A DNA stretch of 64,000 nucleotides from Pontederia crassipes (taxonomy: Eukaryota; Streptophyta; Magnoliopsida; Commelinales; Pontederiaceae). The position numbers were made by a program, and so were the translations under genes. Positions 22,501 to 36,400 of this stretch are shown here, one piece after another; within the stretch, counting starts at the first letter, position 1, and every line of letters starts with the position of its first letter. The notes under the pieces are model-generated. The model saw only the letters and a list, made by a program, of their open reading frames with translations. It was not told the DNA's origin and ran no database searches. The stretch covers positions 46,837,654 to 46,901,653 of the forward strand of contig CM060197.1 of the NCBI GenBank assembly GCA_030549335.1, written 5' to 3'.

Positions 22501-24402
22501 TCATTCCACCAGAAGGTTCTTTGTACATCTTAGTGCTGCCCGGATGGATCACAAATTCAGTCTTGTAGCATTCATCCATCACTTCCCTTTTAAGAGCTTC
22601 ATTACTTGGGACCCATAGACGACATCTATATCGGATCCCACCATCTGCTGAGAGCTTGAAATCTTCTTCTTTCTGGCATCTTCCTAACATCTTCGTATAC
22701 TCAGGATCCTGTGCCTGAGCCTTAATGAGCCTATCCACCAGATTCAGTTGTATCTGGTGCATCATTAGTACTGCTTCATTCCTTCTAGGTCTTGGCTTCC
22801 ATAGGCTTAGCTCCTTCATCATCTTATGCATACCCATCATCATGTGAGCTAGTGAGCCTTTCCACTTGCGGCTAAGTGCGTCTGCAACTGAGTTCGCCTT
22901 ATCAGGGTGGTAATTAATGGAGAACTCATAATCCTTCAAATATTTCATCTATCTTCGTTGTCGCATATTAAGGTCTCGCTGAGAGAAGACGTACTTGAGG
23001 CTCTTATGGTCGGTGAATACTTCAAACTGTACTCCATATAGGTAGTGTCGCCAAATCTTCAACGCGAAGACTACTGCTACCAATTTCAGATCATGAGTTG
23101 GGTAGTTCGCCTCATACTTCTTCAGCTGCCTAGATGCATATGCGACCATTTTTTCATGTTGTATGAGCACGCATCCTAATCCTGTGCCGCAAGCATCACT
23201 GTACATTACATACCCATCTGTACCTTTCGGAATGGTGAGTATGGGTGCCGTGGTCAGTCTGGCCTTCAGTTCTGGAAAACTATCTTCGCATTTTTGTGTC
23301 CAGATGTACTTCACACCTTTCTTCGTTAGGTTCGTCATGGGGGATGCAATCTTTGAAAAATCCTTGATGAACCTGCTGTAATATCCTGCCAATATGAGAA
23401 AGCTACGAATTTCTGTGGCATGCTTTGGCCTTGGCCAGTGGGATACCGCTTCTACTTTGGAAGGATCCATAGAAATGCCCTTCTTCGAGATTATGTGTCC
23501 AATAAACATAATCCGGTCAATCCAGAACTCACACTTGGATAGTTTTCTGTACAACTTGTGTTGCCTTAACTTTTCCAAAACTATCTTCAAGTGTTCCTTG
23601 TGTTATTCTTCATTTTTCGAATAGATCAGGATGTCATCTACAAAGACGATGACAAACTGGTCCAGGTATGGTCTGAACACCCGGTTCATGAGATCCACAA
23701 AAGCTGCAGGACGTTCGTTAGTCCAAAAGGCATCACTAGAAATTCATAGTGACCATACCTTGATCGGAAAGCCGTCTTCTGTACATCTTCATCGGCTACT
23801 CTAAGCTGCTGGTACCTACTTCGTAAGTCAATCTTGGAAAACACCGCGACATTGGAAAGTTGGTCGAAGAGGTCATCGATCCGTAGTAACAGGTACTTGT
23901 TCTTGACTGTGACTTTGTTTAACATCCTGTAATCGATGCACAGTCTTAGAGAGTCGTCCTTCTTCTTAACAAACAGCACTGAAGCACCCCAAGGAGATAC
24001 ACTCGGCCTGATAAACCTCATGTCTAAAAGTTCTTGAATTTGCTTCTTCAGTTCATGCATCTCGGCCGGTGCCATCCTGTAGGGGGCCTTCGAGATCGGG
24101 GCAGTGCCTGGAAGGAGATCGATCCGAAAATCAATCTCTCGTGGAGGTGGTAATTCGGAAATGTCATCGGGAAAGACATCGAAAAACTCCCGAACTACGT
24201 CCAGTTGTTGTAGTTGGGCCCATGGGTTGTCTGTCATCATCACATTTGCAAGAAAACCTCTGCATCCCTTCTGTATCATCCTTTGTGCTTTCAGGATAGA
24301 TATAATAACCTTCTCGTCCTTTCCCGTGGTGCTTCTAGCGGTGGCCTTGCGTTCACCTTGAGTACCAATTATTATCTTCTTCTGTTTGCATAGCACGACC
24401 AC
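22501..24402 (-). pseudogene. gypsy-1 reverse transcriptase and RNase H (broken)
   Basis: The reverse transcriptase is recognised on the minus strand from [16 protein letters not shown] and [19 protein letters not shown] (about 24010-23900) and from [15 protein letters not shown] (about 23750). RNase H follows as YSDACGTGLGCVLIQHE with VFTDHKSLKYVF (about 23210-22970). The order RT then RNase H then integrase places the element in Ty3/gypsy. Confidence 0.9.
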
Positions 24403-24497
24403 GTCATGGTAGGATAGTCAATCCATACCAAGAATGACATCGCAGTCCATCATAGGGATGACTACCAGATCTGCAAAAAAGTTCTCGCCCTGTATCT

Positions 24498-25771
24498 CTA
24501 TGGGTACCTCAGGAAGGTACTTAGTGGCGAGAGCATTCCCATAGGAGTAATTATCTTCATAGGGTGACTTATATCATGTAGCGGCAAACTCAAAGTAGTA
24601 GCACAGTCTTTAGATATGAAAGAGTGCGATGCACCCGAATCAAATAGCACTGTAGTAGGAAGACTGACTATGGATAGTGTACCTCTAATGACTTCGGCGT
24701 CCGTCGGTACTACATCTTCCTCCAAGTGGAAAACTCGTCCACGCACCATGTTGTTTCCACGCTGAGCTGGTGCGGGTTCATCCTTCTTAGTAGGACAATC
24801 ACGAATGAAATGTCCTTGTTGACCATAATGCAGGCATACCCCAGCCTTCATCCTACATTCCCCAATGTGGAACCTCCTACAGTGGGGACAAGCACCAATG
24901 CCCTGCGCTTGCTGCTGGGGCTGCTGCCGTTGGGGCTGCAAAAAGAGGTCATGACTTAATTCTTCTTCATCATAAACATCTTTTAACTTTAAGTTCATCA
25001 TCTTTACTTGATATTGGGGCTGTTGTTGGCGGTTAGTCTCACGAGTCTCATAAGGCCTTGCCCGGTTATCCCGACGTTGGTTTCTACGATCGGGTCCTCA
25101 TCGATTCGGACGACGGTCATTCCATCGTGGTTGGTTCTAAGCAGGAGGATGCATGGGAGCCTTTCCTTTTCCATCCTTGAGTTCTTGTTGCTCCCTGACA
25201 TAATTTCTTTCCATTGTGGTGGCAAGCTTCACTGCCCGGCTCACATTACTACATTGGCCAGCTAAGGTGCTGGTCTTGATGGTTGGGTTCAAGCCTTGGC
25301 AAAAGTGGTCTGTCTTCTGCCTATCACTCATCTTGAGAGTGTTGTCCCTCTCCAGACGAATGAATTTGACGTGATATTGAGCCACTGTCATCTGATCCTG
25401 ACTCAGTCGTAGGAATTCCCTCTGCTTCAGTGCACGCTGGTATGGTGGAAGTAGTGTGCTTCAAATGCTTCACAGAAATGTTCCCAAGGGATGTCGTTCT
25501 GTCCGTCATACTGTGTGTCGATCACAGTTCTCCACCAATCCAAGGCATCCTCAGTTAGTACGCTGGTGACGAACAGAACATTCTTTTCTTCATCACAGTT
25601 CATTTGTTGCAGCTTCTCTTTAATTGTCCTCAGCCATCTCTTAGCCTTGTCGAACTCGTCCAAACCATCGTACTCCGGAGGGCGTAACTTCATAAATGCT
25701 TGAATAGTATCCTTAGAGGGCACAGGTGGCGTAGGTTGTACAAGAGGAAGCTGCACCGAAGGCGTCATCAC
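24498..25771 (-). pseudogene. gypsy-1 gag with CCHC zinc knuckle, and protease (broken)
   Basis: Gag is recognised by FMKLRPPEYDGLDEFDKAK with the W-rich capsid block DWWRTVIDTQYDG (about 25690-25490). A CCHC zinc knuckle follows (CLHYGQQGHFIRDCP, about 24845-24800), then an aspartic protease block FDSGASHSFIS (about 24640-24610). The fragment is part of the broken polyprotein. Confidence 0.85.
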
Positions 25772-26137
25772 TGGTACGGCCTAAACAGACGGTATCATCA
25801 TAGGTGGAGCTGTTGGTACCCGTGATGGTGGGGGCTGTACTAGTGGGGACAGAACAGTCGGCTCCACAGCACGAGCCTAACTCATCTGGACCTCATTCTG
25901 GTCCGTTCCCTCTTGTAGTGGATTTTCGATCCCACCGCTATTTTGAGGTCGCCTCCGACCCCAAGCTTAGTAATCGGTGCGTGACGTGGAGGCATCTACA
26001 TCATCATCTTAGAAAACATCATACATTTTAGGAGATAAGATAAACTTATTTGACTTCAGGTGACGCGGTGACTGCTCGTGGCGCTTGCACATGGACTTGA
26101 CATCATACTTTAGGACATGAGAATGACCTAACTTTAG

Positions 26138-26150
26138 GCTCTGATACCTA
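26138..26150 (-). other. Primer binding site of gypsy-1
   Basis: On the minus strand, just inside the 5' LTR, TAGGTATCAGAGCC is complementary to the 3' end of initiator tRNA-Met (usual plant form TGGTATCAGAGC). Confidence 0.8.
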
Positions 26151-26152
26151 AA

Positions 26153-27998
26153 TATAATGCCCCCAAATCGCACCCCGCCACGTGGCGGAATACGCTTCGG
26201 AGACGCTACGTGTCATCCTTACGTGTACATCATGTTGACCAAAATAAAGACTTTGACTGATCAACTCAATATCGATAATTGCGGAATAATCAAAATCTCA
26301 TTAATAATAAAGAGAGTAACATCATGAAATGCGAAAGACTAATAACTGACTTCATAGGAGTCCAAAGGAAAGCTAATACATCAAATGCTAAAAAGAAAGG
26401 AAAAAGTTATCCATCATCTAAAGGACTCGATAACCATGTGCAACCACCTACGAGCCCGATCTGTCATCGTTGGCCACCATCATCATTGAGACATTGGCCT
26501 GCATTTAAGAACATGCAGGGGAGAAACCTCCCTGTGAGTTTTACAACTCAGTATGGAAGTAAGATAAACATCATAGTAGGATCATGATACTAGGCATGAA
26601 TCATAAAAGGTAACATCACAAGGTAACATCATCATCAGATAGGAAAGTGAATCATGATCATAATATGGAATAAGAACGTACATAGGAACATATGAATAAA
26701 GATCATAAATAATCATCATAGGAAAAAGACAAAAGTCAACATCATGAGAAATGTTCTTTATTCATATGTGTTCATCTTCTTCATCATCTCAATTTTCATC
26801 TTTGACTTATTTGGGGTATATTTCAACCCACAGGGAGGCCTGCATCAACCCGTCCATCATCATCATCATAACTGGCAGAATCAACCCATAACTGACAGAG
26901 GTCAGTCCATAACTATCCGAGGACAGTCAATAACTGGTTGTCACCAGTCCATCATAAAAGAGTTCTCCATTTAACATTTTGCATCTTTTATCTTGCATCT
27001 TTTAATTAAACAAAACATATTTTGATAAGAACTTTAAATCAGGATAAATGACATAATCATAGAGAATAAATCAGGTATAAAATCGATATCATCATCATAC
27101 ATAGTCTAGGATTAATTATGTGGAACATGGATCAAAAGATCATAATCATGAGCATAATCTGGTCGGAACCCGGGCCGAGTAGATCGGTCATCTTCTTCAG
27201 AAAAAATTAGAGTGGAGCCCATGCTAGGTTCGGGTTACACTCGGACCGGGTCGGGTCGTCATCGAGTTGGGGCGGCAGTCACGCCCGACAAACTTCCGTA
27301 CACAGAACTCGGTCCGAATCGTCTTCAATCCAGGTCGGATTCGTCCGATTGCAGAGCTCGGCGAGCGTCGGCAATGGCAATCCGGGCCGAGTTCCTTCGA
27401 ACTTGGTCCGGCGAAGGACATGCCCGGGCCGGGTTTGGGTGAACCCGGGCCGGGTTCATCTTTTGCAGAAACTGTGCGTCGTGCAGTTCGCATTCCGATC
27501 ATCTTCTTCGACGATGGCCGGCACAGTTTAACATCATAGAACATTACACAGTAACCAGAAATAACCTATAACATGCTTCAAGTCTAAAACTTGAATCTAC
27601 CCTAGTTTCATACCTCGAAGTTTTTGTCCGAGAAACTTTACTGCTGTCTTCCTCTTCCTCTTCCTCTGCCCGCTCCTCTCTGTTCGTGTGCACGTCCGGC
27701 GTCGTCCGCGTTCTCCAGTGTGTCCCCTGTAAGGCGGCGGCCGTCAGGAATGACTAGAACGAAAAGGGCGCACGTAGAGGAGAAATTAGGACCGGCTTCG
27801 TGAGAAAAACGAAAAGGAGGTTTTGATTTGATTTGACCTCATATTTATAAGAAGAGAATCAGAGTTTAAATCAGAATTTAATTTCTCCCTGATCAAATTA
27901 AATCCAACTCAGATTTTATCCCCTCTTTATCCTCTTTTTATCTTTTTCTTTTATTTTTTTCTTTTCCTCTTTTTCTGTTAAAAATTCCGAACGTTACA
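26153..27998 (-). repeat. gypsy-1 5' LTR (right copy)
   Basis: About 1.85 kb, aligned end to end with 19400-21268; it ends CGAACGTTACA and is followed by actat. It carries the second copy of the hairpin array near 26867-26950. In the element's orientation it is the 5' LTR. Confidence 0.9.
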
Positions 27999-28003
27999 AC
28001 TAT

Positions 28004-30200
28004 ATTACTTGAGCGACTAGTACACTTACTAACGAATTTATTTTGCTACATCATTTTACGCATCATGCAGATTGTAGACCGATGCCATCTCTGCGAATTG
28101 GCGACACTGACAGCTAAAGAAGCTGCGAGTTGGATCAGAAGATGATGAGGCCTCCCTCAACTCACTCACTATAAAATGGGGAGTAACGGACTAGAAGAGC
28201 ACAGCCAGTTGGTGACACTCTTCGGAGGGCAAATAATCTGGACAAATTTCAGAAGCTAGACATTCAGGCTTTTCCCTGGGAGTGGGTTCCTAGAGTGGAT
28301 TAGTTATGCAAGACTGTCGATCTTGAAAAAGTTGTACATGTAGGGGAGTGAGTTGCATTTGGTCGCTGGAACTTGAGTTTGATATATAGTTCTCGAGAAT
28401 TAGATAAATTATTATTTAGTGTTTGAATGAAAAGTGTAATAATGAATTAATAAAAAGATGATTTGATAGATGAGATCTAGTGAGTGTTTGAACAAAAACT
28501 AAGAATATAAACAAAGATAAATTTATTTTATGACATAGGAAATATTATATTATTATTATTTAAATAATATAAAAATAGTTTAATAAATAATATAAACAGT
28601 AGTTATTAACTAATAATATTTTCTATACTATAATATTAGTTAAAGTATGCTAAATGATTAAGAAAATAATTATTTAATATTGGATTTAATTAATAATAAT
28701 TTTTTAAATTTTATTCTTTTTTAATACTAAGTATTTATAATAAATAGTTAATAAAATACTTATTTGTTATTATATCTAAATAAATTTATTTTATTTTTGT
28801 GATAATGCAAATTTAAATAAGTAATTATATACATATATAATATAATATACATGTATAATATATATATATATATATATTTGCATAATAGATAAAAGCAAAA
28901 AGGAAAAATGAACCATATGCTAAAAGCAAAAAGAAAAAGAAAGAACGCACGTGAAAAAAAACGTTGAGTTATGCTTCCAAATAGTTGTTGTTGAAAAGTA
29001 AGAACTTAAACCTGGGTCGTGTGCTCGTTTGATCAGGATTCAAATCTTGATAATGATTACTTATATTTTGTATACGTGTTTAGTGAACTCATCAAGAATT
29101 AAGACGAGTGGTCAAAGACAGCCCTTAAATATCAGTTTATCTTGTTCTTTTTCCTTTTTGGTCCTGCAATGCATTCCACAAACAAAATGCAGTGGATCAG
29201 ATCCTTGGTTGGTGACATGAAGCAGGGCCCAAGTTGCACCGTAGCGTTATCTCGACTGCTCTTATTCATCCTCCGCCATGGGTAAACTTCACAAACCGTG
29301 CGTGGACTGTCCATTTATGAAATAAATACATCATCCCAATCGTTAAATATTAATGAGTATGTTATGATCCTGATCCTTTTTAGTCTTAATTTGCTCAAGA
29401 GATCTTAGGCCAACGCTCTTTGACTGAGCTGTGGACAAGAGGTAAACGTGGACAGAGTCATCACATCAAGAGAAAATATCTTACACATGTATATGATTCA
29501 TACATCCTCATTTTTGTAAGCATGCACTCTCTATGTTTTGAGCTTTTATGTCGTAAAAGAATGCTCTTTCCTTCCCTGTACAAGTCGACAGGCGTCATTA
29601 TGATCCACTCATCATAATTACAGCCTCCGACGGTAAAAAACTGGAAGTATGTTTCCTTGCACTCATCACATCTGACAAAAAGCCATACAACATATTAACG
29701 TAGGCTGTGCAAAGTTCAACATTTTTCAACAAAATTATGAATTCCGATATTTTAAAGTTCAACTAATTTAACTGTTATTTTTTGTTCGAAGTTTTAGGAA
29801 GTTCTTTTTTCTCTTCTCATCTGTGTGCGGAGACGGATTTGTGAGGGAGGATTAGTACAAACAGGGACGGAACATCAAAACATCAAATAAGTAATGTTAG
29901 TTTGATGGGAAGTGTCATTATTCATATAGTGAAAGTTAGGACGTCGATTCTGCTCATGGACAAAATTTTTTGACATGTTATTTTATTTATTTATTAAACT
30001 AAGATTAATTAAATTTTAATTTATTACTTTTTAATTATATACTTAATATATATTGGTTCTTCCTAAAATTTTTCTGACTCCGTCCCTTGGTACTAGAGAT
30101 GGGGAGGTTGTTGAGAAATGGTGAGCTGCAAAGAAGTTTCGAAAGTGAGAGGTAGAAGATGATGGAAGAAATGAAATTGATATTCAAAAAGTGTCTCTCA
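28004..30200. other. Intergenic DNA upstream of GDPDL; no gene
   Basis: 28004-28030 is the continuation of the repeat interrupted by gypsy-1. 28385-28950 is very AT-rich, with a (TA)n run at about 28858-28877 and two AAAAAGCAAAAAG words. Short open frames at 29029-29617 do not resemble proteins. The last few hundred bases probably include the GDPDL promoter. Confidence 0.4.
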
Positions 30201-30218
30201 CTACAATGACGACAGGCC

Positions 30219-30226
30219 TATTTATA
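30219..30226 (+). promoter_or_regulatory. Candidate TATA box of the GDPDL gene
   Basis: TATTTATA lies 153 bases upstream of the first ATG in otherwise mixed sequence. It is the best TATA-like word in the expected window; transcription start not determined. Confidence 0.4.
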
Positions 30227-30371
30227 CTAGTTAAATTGAATGCGCATTCAAAGGATAAACCGATATGACTCTGCTACAAACAGAAGAAAGAAAAATGATT
30301 AGTCTGCAACTCTGATGTACCGTGCATAACTCTGTCTCGACGACTCTGCGTACTTCAACCAACAGAGGTCT

Positions 30372-30462
30372 ATGATGGCTGCCTCCTCATTCTTGTTGGT
30401 CTTGCTCTTTCTGCAGCAGACTCTGATCAAAGCTCAGAGTTCATCTTGGAAAACATTCAATG
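30372..30462 (+). CDS. GDPDL exon 1 (signal peptide)
   Basis: Two in-frame ATG codons (30372 and 30375) start a typical secretory signal. The exon ends AAT G|GTACTG (phase 1). The next codon is completed by exon 2 to give [12 protein letters not shown], matching the family's start of domain 1. Confidence 0.8.
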
Positions 30463-33400
30463 GTACTGATCACTCGTCATTTGGGTGTCCCCGTTGTTTA
30501 TTTTTATACTCCTTTCTTCTTTCTTGAAAGAAGGGATTTTTGCAGAATCCTCCTTGACCGTTCTTGCTTTGGCTAGCCGAACTGGTCCAAAAGATTCCTC
30601 CTCTTCATTTTATTTTGTGACATGCCATTACTTAGAAGATTTGGTGTCAACCCAAAAGGGCCTTTTGCTGACAGCTATTTGAGAAATATTATAGCTTTTA
30701 ATTTCTGAGCAGTGGTGATTTAGATATTTCTTGTGAAATCTTGGATCATAAATAAAGAAAATTCAGGAGAACAGCTTTTACTTCGATTCCCCGTTTATGG
30801 TATAATATGTTTTTTTGGTGAATAATTGAGAATGACCAGAACGGTCCTCGTACGAAATCATTGCATACTCCGCGGGGAATTTACATCCCAAAAAAGATCG
30901 TGGGAAGTGAATTTAGCCAATTTTGCAAGATAATCTGCAGCTTGATTACATGTCCTAGGACATTGTATACAATTCGTATGCTCAAAATGTGACAAAAGAT
31001 GATGAATCTCCTTCATAATCGTCCAAATGTGTCACGGAATGTCTAATTTTCCATTGATGACATCGACTAATATTGAAGAGTCCGATTCCAGGATTACCTG
31101 CCGAAAGCCATATTGCCAACAAGCGTGCAGACCCAGGAGAGCAGCATATGCCTTAGAAATGGTCGTAAGTTGATAATTTGATATACCTGCATTTTTGAAA
31201 GTTGCGTTAGCATCTCAGATAATAAACCCCGCACCACTTGTCAAGGTCCGACGGCAAAGTGAGCCATTGGAGTTAATCTTGACCCAGGAACTAGGCGAGG
31301 CCTCCCATTGGACAGAAAAGGGTGTCCAAGGGTTGGAGAAGTGCACGTGTGTGATGATGTGCCTCAAAGTTGTGATAGTTTTCATATTCCGAATACCAGG
31401 CCAAAATACGAGTCCAAAGTGCCTGAACTAAAATGGGACTCATTACGCCTCTTCCAAAGTGCCCAGAGAGAGAGGGCAATAAAGGATAGCAAGGTGTTTC
31501 TAGATTTTACATCAACGGCAAAACCTCATGGATCCAATCCCGACAGTCCCAGGAGTGAAAAGATTGGAAATTGTAATTCAACTTGGATTGGAAATGTGTC
31601 CAGAGGTTTCTAGAATCAATACGATCATAAAAAATGTGTTGAATTGTTTCAGGATGGAGACCACAAATGGTGCATAACATGTTTTGATTTGAGTTGAAAT
31701 TTGTAAGTCAAGCGAGTGTTGGTAATCTATAATGGAGCAGTTTCTTTAGGAAAATTTTGATTTTTGAGGAATTCTGAGTTTCCAAATGAGGTTCCAGATG
31801 GGATGTCCAGACTGAGGTGGAGAGTGTTGATGGCTTAAGGAATAATAGACAAATTTGACAGAGGCTCTGCCAAGAGGTTCATGGACCCAAAATCACTTAT
31901 CATCATTGGCAACAGGCGAAAGAAAAATATCTAAAATAGAAGTAACCAGGGGAGGACCAATACACAGTGTTAGTAAATGCATATTCCATTGTCCATTATT
32001 TAAGATGAAATCACTTACCATCATAGTATCAAATGGTATGTCCATATTAATGTAGGTAGGCATTAAAATTAGAGGTGTACAAAAAAGCCAAGGATCTCTA
32101 ATAATATTTGTTAAACAACCATTGCCAATATGCTTCTTAAGACCAAATTTTATCTCCTGCTAGATCTTAAGAATAAGTTTCCAGCACCAAGAAGTTGGTT
32201 GAGTGGTGCTAGCAAGTGACCAGGGATGGAGGTTCTCATATCTAGCATTTATCAAATGTACCCAAGTATTTCTAATACCCATCCCTCCATCCTGACATGG
32301 TTTTTGAATAATGTTCCAAGCTACCAAATGAAGTCCTTTACTATTCCTACTAGTGTTCCACAGAAAACCTCTAACCTGCTTCTCTAAGGTGCCATCAGCA
32401 ATATACATTGCATCCATAGCATAGTTTGGAATAGTGTTAATAACAAAATTAATCAAGATTACTCTTCCAACCATGTTTAGTACACTAGCCTTCCAACCAT
32501 TTATACGAGTGGTTGCCTTATCAAGAAGAGCATGCTGTTGAGAGATAGTAATGTAATTGCTAGAGATCAAAGCAAGATAATTAAAGGGAAGGTGCCCCTG
32601 CACAATGCCAAGATTGGCGATAATGTTCTGTTTTCTCCTACTATTCAGAGATCTGGGTATGTATACTTTTGATTTCAAGGGATTGATCATCTGATTGGTG
32701 AGATTATAGTATAGCGTGAGTATGGCCTTTAGGCATTTGCAGTTTTTAATATTTGTAGCTATAGTAATCAGTAGATCATCGGCATAAAGCATATGACTCA
32801 ATGAGAAATTGTTTAAGGAGAAAGGAATTAAGTCAGAACTAAGTACATCATTATTCATTAAGGTGGTTAGCACTTGGGTAATAGTGATAAAGAGGCATGG
32901 GGAAAGAGGATCACCCTATCTGATTCCACAGTAGCTTTTAAAATATGGAGATGGTGTTCCATTGATATGACAGGAGAAAGAAGGGGATGTGACACAGGCC
33001 ATAATCCAATCAATGAAAATTGTGGAGAAATTCATGTAAGTCACGGTGGTTCTAATTGCATGCCAATTGACCCTATTAAAAGTTTTGTACATATATGCTT
33101 TAATAATCATGGTTTTCCTCTTACTCCGATTCATGGAATGAACAATCTCCTGAATGAGTAAAATATTATCATGAATTGATCTACTAGGTAAGAAGGCACA
33201 TTAACATCAATGATGCTATCAAGTGTTGGTTTTAGTCTGAGAGCAAGGATTTTGGATATAACTCTATAAATGATGTTACATAGTGCAATAGGCCTGAAAT
33301 TAGTTACCTCGAGGGGGTTAGGATTTTTTGGAATAAATATCAATGATGTGAGGGTCCATTCTTTAGGCAATACCTTGGTATTGAAGAATTCTTTGATTTC

Positions 33401-36400
33401 AGTAGAGATATTCAAGCCAATGGTGTCCTAATTAGATTTGTAAAAGTCTAAAGTGACCGGGGCCTTCCCAGGGGCCAAGGACCAAAGGCTATTGAGAATT
33501 ACCTCATTTGTAATTGGGGTGATGGTCACACCAATTATTGTTTAATGTAGGGAGTGAAGGCCAGGATGATATGAGAATTTGAGGGTTAGTATTGCATTTT
33601 CAGAGATTGCTATAATGATCAACAAAGGCATTCATGATGTCATTATCATTATCAAGCTTGTTTCCTATATCCGTTTCAAGTGATTGGATTAGGTTGTTCT
33701 TTTATCTGATCATTGAACTTAAGTGAAAGAATTTGATGTTTTTATCTCCATCTTTTACCCATTTTTCTCTTGATTTAGACCACCATTTTAGAGTAATTTG
33801 TCTCAATATAGTCGCATGCAGGTGATAGAGGGATCTTAGTTTACCTAATTCATGATCATTAAGCCCAATGGATTCATCTTTCAGTTCTAGAGCGGTTATT
33901 TGATTTTTAAGATCAAGAACATTAGATTCTAGATTGCCAAGATGATGTTTGTTCCATAGTAGTGTTTTATACTTCACTTCATTTAGGGATTTATGTATGG
34001 AAGAGTTAGGAATTCTTTTGTTCTAAATATTAGTAACAATTTGCTTTGCTTCAGGGTACTCAAGTCAGAAGGCCTCATATTTAAAATGTTGTGGTTTCCT
34101 ATTTCTGGAATTAGAATTGAAGAGAATTGGGTTGTAATCAGAAGAGCATCGAGGTAAGGAGTAAAGAGCTAAAGATGGAAACTTGAGTATCCACCGTGAA
34201 TTAATGAGGAGCCTATCTAGCCTACACCAGATTCTAGCCAGTCCTCTCCTATTGTTATACCACGTGAATTAGACCTCGTTTATAGGTGTATCAATTAGCC
34301 CATGAGTGTCCATAAGATGCCTAAGTTTTTGAATGGATCTAGTGAGCATAAAAGGTCGCTACCCTTTTTGTCAGAAGGTTGCACATTAGAATAAAATCTC
34401 CAATTAACGCCCAAGGAAAATCCATTGTATTAATTTTAGCTAACTCTTGCCATAAGTTCATTCTAATAGTTGGTGAAGTACTAGCATACATACAAGTAAG
34501 GAGAAAAGTGAAAGAGTCAAAAGTTATAACCGCATGTAATAGCTGAGGAGAGGTAGCAATTTGAGTTACCTTGATAGAATTAGAGGTTTGCCATGCTAAG
34601 ATTATGCCACTAGAGGAGGAAGTACCTGGGTAGTGAGATGGTTCCAATTCTTACCAAGGCGGCGGATAAGTGAGCGCTGAAATAGGTCGGCAAGGTAGTC
34701 CCAGACACGACTGCGCAAGGCCTCCTGTCAATTTCAAGATAGGATCTTCAGGTCCAGCGCTGCTGGCCCAAGGTTGGAAATATGCCCTCTTGTCTGCACA
34801 TCCTTTGACTTTCCATTAGTGTTTGAAACAGTATAAGTTTTTGTCTTACCTTTTTGGAAAATCTTTCGTTTGTTCTTCAACTATAGTTTAGGCTCCAAGG
34901 TCTTCGAGGGTTGGAGCCTGCTATAGTTTAGGCCCCAAGGTCTTCGAGGGTTCGAGCCTGCACTCCAGTCTTTCGGTTTTGAACCACCGCGTGAGGATGA
35001 ATCTGGGGATGTGGAGTCTTGGACTGTAGAGAATAGTACATTTACATGGTTCACCAATGTATTATGGTCACGACCACCCATTGGCAATGATGGTGGTGTT
35101 GCCTGATGGAGAGGTCGAAGGGGTCTTGGAATGTATGAGGGAGACTGGCTATATTGGGGGGTGATGGTGATACTGTAGTTGGGGAGGAGTTTTTGGAGAT
35201 CCGAGCAAAAGGTGCATCAGAATGAGTTTTAGGGTTGTCATAATCAGTGGGGGAAGAAGATGAGGATATCGCGACGGCCGCGGCCGAGAGGGTTTGTATC
35301 GTTGAATAAGGTGCTTGAGGTATACCTTGGACATGTGGAAAATGATTAGGGAGTGAAGGATGTGCAACATAGATCTGACGGCCCCCCAATGCAGCAGCCA
35401 TGCTTGCCTCGAATTCATCGTAAAGGTGCGGGCCAGGTGCCTCACGATCGACCGTTGCATGGAGATCCGATGATAGAAAAGAGTGATCTTCTGAAAGTGG
35501 GTTGTCAGACTCACGTGGGCAAGTGGACAAGTGCGTTACAGTCTGTTCGCCATGATGAGTCTGATAGGCAATGCCAACGGTCGAAACACTGCCACGTGGC
35601 AATCTATCCGGCAGCTCGATCGCATCCGATGACGCAGCATCAACGGCAGGGGTTGCACCCCGAGGGGTAGCAGAATGGGTCACTGGCGGCTCCCTTCGGT
35701 GGGATCCAGCTGGCGAAGGAGCAACCAAGTTCAGCCACCAGCCTCCACCAAAGGCCTTCATCCGAGGGCCGAAGAAAAGCACCGATGAACTAGAGCTGCC
35801 ATCCAGCTCTGAGTCCCCAACCCCGGCTGTGGAGCATGACTCTAGCCGGTGGTCGATCATCTCACATCTGAAACAGAACAGCGGAAGATTTTCGTAAGTA
35901 ACATGTTGGAAAAATTTGGTGTTGTTGGGCAAGTTAACCCATACTCCCTATTTGAATGGTTGTGCAAGGTCGATCTCGATACAACATCTAGCGTTTGCAG
36001 AACTGTCATCGACCTCGAGGAATCGACCAAAGATACTCACCAGGTGCATGAGAGATTGCCTACGGCCAAGCTCCCAGGAAATGCTAGGGAAGCGAATCTA
36101 GATAGGGGCAAAGGTTCGAAGGGTTTGAAGAAGGGCTTTGCCTATGCAACATGGAAGGTGGTACCTCGAGCCGGCCTTGGCGTTCCAGTAAGGACTTGTC
36201 TTCAGAGTTAGAAAAGAGGAGCATTGTGAATCCATTACCCATATCTTGTACATGGAGAGAACCAATAACTTTCATTGTGAAACAAGATTCTTCATGAGTG
36301 TATCAGTAGAGCGCAGAGGATCAAAGATGCGACCCAGGAGACATAACTGAAGTTCCTCTGATCTTGCCACGGTATCTTCAAGTGGGATGGTGACTTCTTC

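Larger units (their letters stand above)
19400..27998 (-). mobile_element. Ty3/gypsy LTR retrotransposon (gypsy-1), broken
   Basis: An 8.6-kb element read right to left: LTR, tRNA-Met primer site, gag, protease, reverse transcriptase, RNase H, integrase, LTR. Both LTRs and a 5-base duplication are present, so its structure is complete. The gag-pol frame is split into several stretches and carries at least a handful of breaks, so it is a fossil. The domain order and the chromodomain-like C-terminal end of the integrase fit the chromovirus branch (Tekay/Del-like). By eye the first 200 bases of the LTRs differ at roughly 8 percent of positions, which suggests an age of a few million years at usual plant rates; this is a rough estimate. 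Confidence 0.9.

Noticed and set aside
29029-29617. Short open frames upstream of GDPDL
   Set aside because: 60-65 codons, no family resemblance, no promoter or splice context.
35353-36211. Plus-strand open frames in intron 1
   Set aside because: They are antisense shadows of LINE ORF1.
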